Origin: Oceanobacillus saliphilus
Lineage (GTDB): Bacteria > Bacillota > Bacilli > Bacillales > Amphibacillaceae
DNA: 64,000 nucleotides
Reading direction: 5' to 3'
Assembly (NCBI RefSeq): GCF_023522835.1
Contig: NZ_JALCZU010000002.1
Location: forward strand, 1-64,000
The position numbers and the translations under genes were made by a program. Below the pieces are notes generated by a model, which did no database searches, was not told the DNA's origin, and saw only the letters and a program-made list of their open reading frames with translations. Positions 58,931 to 64,000 of this stretch are shown here, one piece after another. Each line of letters begins with the position of its first letter. The first letter of the stretch is position 1.

Positions 58931-58959
58931 CTTACCAATAATCTACTTTTTCACGCTAA

Positions 58960-59085
58960 TTAGGTACAGGAGTTATTAGGACAAGCTATCAAATTACATC
59001 TGCTGTCCATTCCCATGTGTCAAAGAAAATGAAACAAAAAAATACCGCCCAGTTTGAAAAATACTTGGACGATATTTTAGAATAA
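58960..59085 (+). pseudogene. C-terminal remnant of a tyrosine recombinase (integrase)
   Basis: A 41-codon frame ending in TAA reads SYQITSAVHSHVSKKMKQ then FEKYLDDILE. This resembles the C-terminal end of phage/ICE-type tyrosine integrases, where the catalytic tyrosine precedes SHV (Y-S-H-V), here replaced by histidine. No start codon or catalytic core remains. It lies 24 bases beyond the IS21-type element's target duplication. Confidence 0.55.
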
Positions 59086-59285
59086 ATTTTTTTCCTCTTA
59101 TTTGGGGGTGGATCAATTAAATAGTCACTAATTATGGATAGCACCCCCAGCACAAACCCTATCACACCAAGCTTAGTAATTAGTCAAATACTGCTCACGT
59201 TCCTACGGATGTACAGTCGTACGGATTCTGTACTATACTATAGTAGAGACTAATAATATTTCAAGATTGGCTTTAAGACTACATT
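59086..59285. other. Non-coding stretch in mobile-element debris
   Basis: Shows an 8-base inverted repeat TGGGGGTG/CACCCCCA (near 59102 and 59146) and no gene. It links the integrase remnant with the decayed VOC gene. Confidence 0.45.
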
Positions 59286-59446
59286 TTAATAATCAACCTT
59301 GCAAATGTTATTCTCCTCTATCAAATTTTCGTGGGTGTTGTTCCATGGTACTGCAGGATCATCAATCTTTATATCAAAAATTCTTTGATACTTTTTTCAT
59401 CTCCTCAATATTTCTTACAACTTTTCCAATATGATTTAAACACTGA
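59286..59446 (-). pseudogene. Decayed VOC-family gene fragment
   Basis: Minus-strand translation gives LNHIGKVVRNIEEMKK, then after a one-base shift YQRIFDIKIDDPAVPW and on to a TAA. The first part closely matches residues 9-35 of the intact VOC protein at 62423-62836 (LNHIGIVVRNIDEMIKK, YQRIFDIKVDGP). It is a frameshifted, truncated duplicate about 3.3 kb from the intact gene. Confidence 0.7.
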
Positions 59447-59589
59447 ATGGTTTCTAATTATCATTTAAACTATATCTAGTATTAAATTAACAAAGTCTCT
59501 CATCATTAAACTCCAATTATCCTTAGTTTAAAGAGACATTTCTAAGGTTAGTCAATCCGTTTGGTCGAACCAATTCTATTTTTATTGTA

Positions 59590-60468
59590 TCATCCTCTCA
59601 CTCTCAGCTCTTTTTTAATTCTGATCGTATTTTTAATACTTCCGATGTTTTCAATTTCCACTTCCACGACATCACCTTCACCTAATAACAATTGCGGTTT
59701 ACGCTTAACACCGATACCAGAAGGGGTACCTGTTAAAATAATGTCCCCGGGAAGCAAAGTCATAGCCATGGATAATTCTGATATAATCGTGGCAACTGGA
59801 AAAATCATTGCACTTGTGTTACTCTTTTGGACAACTTCACCATTTACTTTACAGGTAATATCTAAGTTTTGAATGTCTTCAATCTCATCCTTTGTTACTA
59901 ACCAAGGACCTAATGGACAAGATTCATCTATACTTTTCCCCATAAACCACTGACCACCGTGTTGTTGTTGTATATCTCTAGCAGATAGATCATTGGCACA
60001 CATATATCCAAATATATAATCTAGTGCCTCTTCTTCAGAAATTCCTTTACCTTCTCTCCCAATAACAACAGCTAATTCTGCTTCATAATCAAACATTTTC
60101 GTGTATTCATCTGAATAAACGAGTTCTCTGTATGGACCCGCTACGGTAGTTGTCGCTTTGGTAAAAACAGTAGGTTTGTCTGATAATTCAATATGCTGTT
60201 GATATCTTTCTTCAAAATGTTTTAAGTAATTCCACCCAATACAAATAATGTTCCGTATAGGACTAGTGATCGGTGAAAGTAATTCTATATTTTCTATTTT
60301 GATAGCTTTATTGGATTGTAACTTTGCATATTCTTCTATAATAGCTAAATCTCCATCTTTGATGAGATCGTTCATATCTTTGTGTAGATTGGAAATGTCA
60401 ACTACCTTATCTTCAATCATTGTTCCTAAACAAACTTGATTATTTTTACGATATGTCACTAACTTCAT
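59590..60468 (-). CDS. Fumarylacetoacetate hydrolase family protein
   Basis: 292-residue FAH-superfamily enzyme: a small N-terminal domain (about 1-70), then the catalytic fold with CIGWNYLKHFEERYQQH, metal-binding acidic residues in FDYEAELAVVIGREG (about 120-134) and CANDLSARDIQQQHGGQW (about 155-172), and PGDIILTGTPSGIG near the C-terminus. Members are acylpyruvate hydrolases, 2-oxo-diene hydratases, isomerases or oxaloacetate decarboxylases; the reaction here cannot be fixed. It is last in the rightmost cluster. GGAGGACTTCAA precedes the ATG. Confidence 0.88.
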   Translation of the reverse strand: MKLVTYRKNNQVCLGTMIEDKVVDISNLHKDMNDLIKDGDLAIIEEYAKLQSNKAIKIENIELLSPITSPIRNIICIGWNYLKHFEERYQQHIELSDKPTVFTKATTTVAGPYRELVYSDEYTKMFDYEAELAVVIGREGKGISEEEALDYIFGYMCANDLSARDIQQQHGGQWFMGKSIDESCPLGPWLVTKDEIEDIQNLDITCKVNGEVVQKSNTSAMIFPVATIISELSMAMTLLPGDIILTGTPSGIGVKRKPQLLLGEGDVVEVEIENIGSIKNTIRIKKELRVRG

Positions 60469-60671
60469 TTGAAGTCCTCCAATATGTTTTCGACGAACTT
60501 TCTGGGATTATAGAAATTAATTCTTACCTAGTTCGAACTTTATGCAAATCATTAAATATCCGTAAGCTTACTTTCTTGATGATTAATAGCTACAACACTT
60601 TCTTATACTTTTCAAAGTGATATAGTTACTATGATTATTAATGTTAGCTTTCTTATTTAAGTGATGAGCGC

Positions 60672-62315
60672 TCACCTATCGTGAACAATATTTTGCGCAG
60701 CATGTTTTCCAGCAAGATACGCAAATGCTAAAGCTGGACCTAATGTACTACCTGCTCCTGGATAACCAGGTCCCATAATACTTGCAACAACATTTCCTGC
60801 TCCATAAAGCCCTGATATTGGTTTTTCATCTACATCTAGAATTTGTCCATTTTCATTGATAACAGCCCCGCCCTTCGTCCCTATTGCCCCAGGGTATATA
60901 GGTAAAGCATAAAATGGACCTTTTTCAATCGTACCTACGCTTGGGTTCACAGGATGTTCAGGGTCTCCATAATACCAGTTATACTCACTTTCTCCTCTTT
61001 GAAATTCAGGATCCTTTCCATCTTTGGCATGTTGATTAAAGGATCTGACTGTTTCTTTTAATGCCTCTGGATCAACATTAATTTTATTTGCAAGGTCTAT
61101 TAGAGAGTCACCATTAAATAGCCAATCTGGATCTTCATCTCCTGGTAAGCTCGTCACTACAGTATATTTTGATTTAAATTTACTATCAAAGATAATCCAT
61201 GCGGGTAAATTAATGTATCCATACTCACCAGCATCAAAATAATGGAATGCCTTAGAAGTATCATTATAATTTGCTGCCTCGTTGACAAATCGTTTCCCTT
61301 TACTATTAACCATTATACTACCAGGTAGCGAGCGTTCCCCTCGCGTCATCCGATAGAGTTGAACCCCTTCAAATTCTTCCCCTTCAACTTTTACGGTTGG
61401 AACCCAAAATGCTTCATTTAAATTTGACAAATCCGCTCCAACTTTTATTGCCATTTTCAGACCATCACCAGTACTTAGTGGTAGACTGGCTGGAGAAGTT
61501 AAAGGACCTCTTAAGAATCTTAGATTATACTTTTTATTCCACTCAAATCCACCAGTAGCTAAAACAACATAATTTTTCACTTGATAATTTAGTGTTTTAT
61601 CATCAATTTTTACCTTGACTCCATCTACTCTTTCGTTTTTAATAAGTTCTTTTACTTCTGCATTTTTTATGAATACAACACCTGCATCTATACAACCTTT
61701 TAGCAAACCGACAACTAGAGCATTTCCAATAGTTCGTATATTTTCTTTTTGTCTCTGTTTGATTAAATCTTGATCAATGTATTTCGGATAAGCAAAGGCA
61801 TTCCAATTCTCCGATTCAGAATAAGTCATAGGTACAAAAGACGATGCAAGATAAACATCATCTGCCATGTCTTCCAACACATTTGCTGATATGGGTTTAA
61901 TATCAAGAGTACGACCACCTTTGGATGCCCCGGATAGTTCTTGACGATAATCAAGTAAATTAGGAATACATTGGAATCTTAATGGTGTATAGGTTTCAAT
62001 ATATTCAATAGCTTCTGGTATAGAATCGAGAAACGCCTTTAATACTTCTTCCCTTGTTCCTGTTCCAACCACCTCCTTTAAATATATTAATGCTTGTTCC
62101 TTTGAATCAGACAAACCAAAATCTTTCATTTTACTATTGTTGGGAGCCCAAATTTGCCCACCAGAAATACTCGTGGTACCACCAAACTTGTTATATTTTT
62201 CCAACACAGCAACCTTCTGCCCGTTGAGTGAAGCAACTAGTGCTGACATTAACCCAGCAGCACCTGATCCGACGACAATGGTATCAAATGATTGATTCCA
62301 TTCTAAATTTTCCAT
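60672..62315 (-). CDS. FAD-dependent dehydrogenase, 3-ketosteroid-delta-1 type family
   Basis: 547-residue flavoprotein of the fumarate reductase/KstD-like family. The FAD site is TIVVGSGAAGLMSALVAS then VAVLEKYNKFGGTTSISGG (about 12-50); VVLATGGFEWNKK is the second dinucleotide motif, and LYGAGNVVASIMGPGYPGAGSTLGPALAFAYLAG (split, about 500-535) closes the FAD domain. Relatives remove hydrogens next to a keto group or reduce enoates. Grouping with CoA transferase and VOC genes suggests oxidation of a cyclic or unsaturated acid derivative. Steroid use itself is not implied. Confidence 0.85.
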   Translation of the reverse strand: MENLEWNQSFDTIVVGSGAAGLMSALVASLNGQKVAVLEKYNKFGGTTSISGGQIWAPNNSKMKDFGLSDSKEQALIYLKEVVGTGTREEVLKAFLDSIPEAIEYIETYTPLRFQCIPNLLDYRQELSGASKGGRTLDIKPISANVLEDMADDVYLASSFVPMTYSESENWNAFAYPKYIDQDLIKQRQKENIRTIGNALVVGLLKGCIDAGVVFIKNAEVKELIKNERVDGVKVKIDDKTLNYQVKNYVVLATGGFEWNKKYNLRFLRGPLTSPASLPLSTGDGLKMAIKVGADLSNLNEAFWVPTVKVEGEEFEGVQLYRMTRGERSLPGSIMVNSKGKRFVNEAANYNDTSKAFHYFDAGEYGYINLPAWIIFDSKFKSKYTVVTSLPGDEDPDWLFNGDSLIDLANKINVDPEALKETVRSFNQHAKDGKDPEFQRGESEYNWYYGDPEHPVNPSVGTIEKGPFYALPIYPGAIGTKGGAVINENGQILDVDEKPISGLYGAGNVVASIMGPGYPGAGSTLGPALAFAYLAGKHAAQNIVHDR

Positions 62316-62422
62316 TTTAATCCCTCTCTTCTAAAATTCCTTACAACCAACTAATTATTCACTTAATATAAACACGAAATATTCATATAATATTTTTTAA
62401 TATGAACCTATTATACTTACCT

Positions 62423-62836
62423 TTACCTTCTTAATTGTTTAAATTCGACTGTCACACCATTTAAACTTTCCTTATTCCCAAAAACCATTAGACTATTTCG
62501 TGCGCCTTCTAAAGGTTTGTCAGAGTTTAATTTGACGTCTTGCTTTTTTAATAATTCCATTATTTGGTACACATCTTCTATTTCAACCGAAATGTGATGT
62601 AAACCACCCATTTCTTCAAGAAAGTGATAAAAGTCACCTTTCTTCTTTAATGGTTGGATTAATTCCAATTCAATATTTTTAAAAACAATATAAGCAACCT
62701 TCACTTGGAATTTTTCCATCACTATAGGGCCGTCAACTTTTATATCAAAGATTCTTTGATATTTTTTTATCATTTCGTCAATATTTCTGACAACTATGCC
62801 TATATGATTTAAAAGATTAATATCATCCACCGCCAA
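62423..62836 (-). CDS. VOC-family (glyoxalase-fold) protein
   Basis: 137 residues, methylmalonyl-CoA-epimerase-like: INLLNHIGIVVRNIDEMIKKY (about 6-26), IELELIQPLKKKGDFYHFLEE, GGLHHISVEIEDVYQIMELL (about 79-98) and VTVEFKQ at the end. The metal ligands fit the histidine of NHIG, a glutamate of ELEL, the histidine of LHHISV and the final glutamate. An epimerase or lyase acting on a CoA ester is plausible beside the CoA-transferase gene. The start (TTG, or GTG two codons later) is uncertain. A decayed duplicate is at 59286-59446. Confidence 0.78.
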   Translation of the reverse strand: MAVDDINLLNHIGIVVRNIDEMIKKYQRIFDIKVDGPIVMEKFQVKVAYIVFKNIELELIQPLKKKGDFYHFLEEMGGLHHISVEIEDVYQIMELLKKQDVKLNSDKPLEGARNSLMVFGNKESLNGVTVEFKQLRR

Positions 62837-62848
62837 TTAGACACAGAT

Positions 62849-63994
62849 TCACAATTTACCAAGTATTTCTTCATTATGTTCTCCAAGTTTAGGAGCCCTT
62901 GAACGGATTTGGCCAGGTGTATCTGACAGTTTTATTGGAATTCCAATATATTTTAATTTACCTAACTCGTTATCTTGTGTTTCTATAATCATGTTACGCG
63001 CTTTAATTTGTGGATGATTTAGTGTTTCCTCTAGTAACAAGACTGGAGAGACACAAGCATCTAAGAGACCAAACACTTCCATCCAATCATCTAAAGTTTT
63101 CTTCTTAATAATCTGCTCAATTTCTCTCTTTAATTTCTGTTGTTCTTCGAAAGGTGCCTCTAGTAAGGGAATGAAATCTAAACGCTCAATACCTTGACAA
63201 AATTCCTTCCAAAACTTAGACTCAAGTGCCCCTACAGCAAGATACCGATTGTCAGCTGTCTCATACGCACTATAGGCTGCTTTTCCACCTGACAACCTTA
63301 GCTCACCTTTATGTTTATCCAGTCCAGCTAAATAGTCTGGGAGAATCGTCTGCATCCAGGATAAAACGCCATCGGTCATCGAAATATCGACAAATTGCCC
63401 TTTACCGGTTTGATCTCTTCCCAATAATGCTGTTAGGATACCAACCGCTGCCATTAGAGAGCCGCCTCCAATATCTGCAATTTGTGTTGGAGGGGGTATT
63501 GGTTTATTCCCTTTTTCACCACTGAATTGTAAGAGACCAGCAATACTTAAATAGTTAATATCATGTCCTGATTTATCTTTATAAGGACCATTTTGGCCAA
63601 AACCCGTAATGGCACAGTAAACAAGTCTGGGATTAACTTTTTTTAACGTTTCATAATCAAGCCCCAATCTTTCCATTACATTTGGACGAAAAGATTCCAC
63701 AAGAACATCAGACGTTTTGACTATTTCTATAAAGGATTCCTTATCCTCGCTTTTTTTAAAATTCAATGTAATGCTCTTCTTATTTCTATTGATGGATGAA
63801 AAAATCGCTTTATATTCACCAATCTTTGGTTCTCCCCACCTTGCATAATCTCCTAACTCTGGTTCTTCAACTTTAATAACTTCTGCACCAAAGTCTGCTA
63901 AAAGTTGAGTACAGTAGGGACCTGGTAAAAGTCTTGTTAAGTCAAGTACTCTAATGTTTTTTAAAGGCATAATTGCATTCAAATTAATAACCAT
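62849..63994 (-). CDS. Family III CoA transferase (CaiB/BaiF type), start near window edge
   Basis: At least 373-381 residues. The N-terminus NIRVLDLTRLLPGPYCTQLLADFGAEVIKVEEPELGDYAR is the family hallmark, with FKKSEDKESFIEIVKTSDVLVES, then GHDINYLSIAGLL (about 143-155) with the catalytic aspartate in GHD, and ADIGGGSLMAAVGILTAL. It moves CoA between carboxylic acids. ATG codons at 63994 and 63970 are both possible, and the frame is open to the window edge. It is the first gene visible in the VOC-FAD-FAH cluster. Confidence 0.88.
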   Translation of the reverse strand: MVINLNAIMPLKNIRVLDLTRLLPGPYCTQLLADFGAEVIKVEEPELGDYARWGEPKIGEYKAIFSSINRNKKSITLNFKKSEDKESFIEIVKTSDVLVESFRPNVMERLGLDYETLKKVNPRLVYCAITGFGQNGPYKDKSGHDINYLSIAGLLQFSGEKGNKPIPPPTQIADIGGGSLMAAVGILTALLGRDQTGKGQFVDISMTDGVLSWMQTILPDYLAGLDKHKGELRLSGGKAAYSAYETADNRYLAVGALESKFWKEFCQGIERLDFIPLLEAPFEEQQKLKREIEQIIKKKTLDDWMEVFGLLDACVSPVLLLEETLNHPQIKARNMIIETQDNELGKLKYIGIPIKLSDTPGQIRSRAPKLGEHNEEILGKL

Positions 63995-64000
63995 TCCTTT

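Noticed and set aside
60672-62315. Steroid degradation pathway
   Set aside because: Family resemblance to ketosteroid dehydrogenase alone is not enough; no other steroid-degradation gene is in the window.

Overview
The window reads as a chromosomal segment of a low-GC, endospore-forming Bacillaceae, most like the Oceanobacillus/Virgibacillus group. The evidence is gene content and order: the B. subtilis yne block (lexA, yneB, ynzC, tkt, sirA, yneF, ccdA-ccdB-ccdC, yneK, citB, yneN, tlp, yneP, yneQ, yneR, plsY, yneT, parE, parC) is almost intact, and sporulation-linked genes (tlp, sirA) are present. No species can be assigned from this alone. LAYOUT. 1-700: 5' end of a minus-strand 16S rRNA gene with leader and two tandem sigma-A promoters. 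0.7-7.7 kb: cysK, a PH-domain membrane protein, a two-domain gamma-glutamylcyclotransferase-like protein, ypcP exonuclease and the double dynamin dynA. 8.2-15.8 kb: a TetR-led acyl-CoA/leucine degradation operon (yngJ-I-H-HB-F-E type) lacking the HMG-CoA lyase gene. 16.1-17.5 kb: an NCS1 permease. 18-43.3 kb: the conserved yne-type block, interrupted by an osmoprotectant ABC transporter and folE2-yidD. 43.4-64 kb: an accessory catabolic region with a GntR-led operon (acylating aldehyde dehydrogenase, 4-hydroxy-2-oxovalerate aldolase, DctPQM TRAP transporter, D-2-hydroxyacid dehydrogenase), a TAXI-TRAP uptake pair, an M20 peptidase with a YfcC carrier, plsC, a strip of mobile-element debris, and a CoA-transferase/VOC/flavin dehydrogenase/FAH cluster that reaches the window edge. 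HOW THEY WORK TOGETHER. The GntR operon is predicted to import a hydroxy acid, oxidise it to a 2-oxo acid, split it to pyruvate plus acetaldehyde and convert the latter to acetyl-CoA; its promoter carries a CcpA cre-like site. The cluster at the right edge looks like CoA activation, flavin-linked dehydrogenation and hydrolysis or hydration of an unknown acid. MOST UNUSUAL POINTS. (1) In the yneA position of the SOS operon, divergent from lexA and under a promoter with a LexA box in its spacer, lies a 31-residue membrane peptide gene instead of the LysM protein YneA; the same frame continues for 26 plausible codons past a TAA. (2) A 419-bp non-autonomous IS21-type element has matching ends and a 5-bp target duplication. 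(3) Several families of structured dispersed repeats occur, including a pair whose terminal stems differ in sequence but stay perfectly self-complementary. (4) The TetR gene appears to start at ACG. (5) A possible H-type pseudoknot overlaps the folE2 ribosome-binding region. All calls are from reading the sequence; no database search was run.
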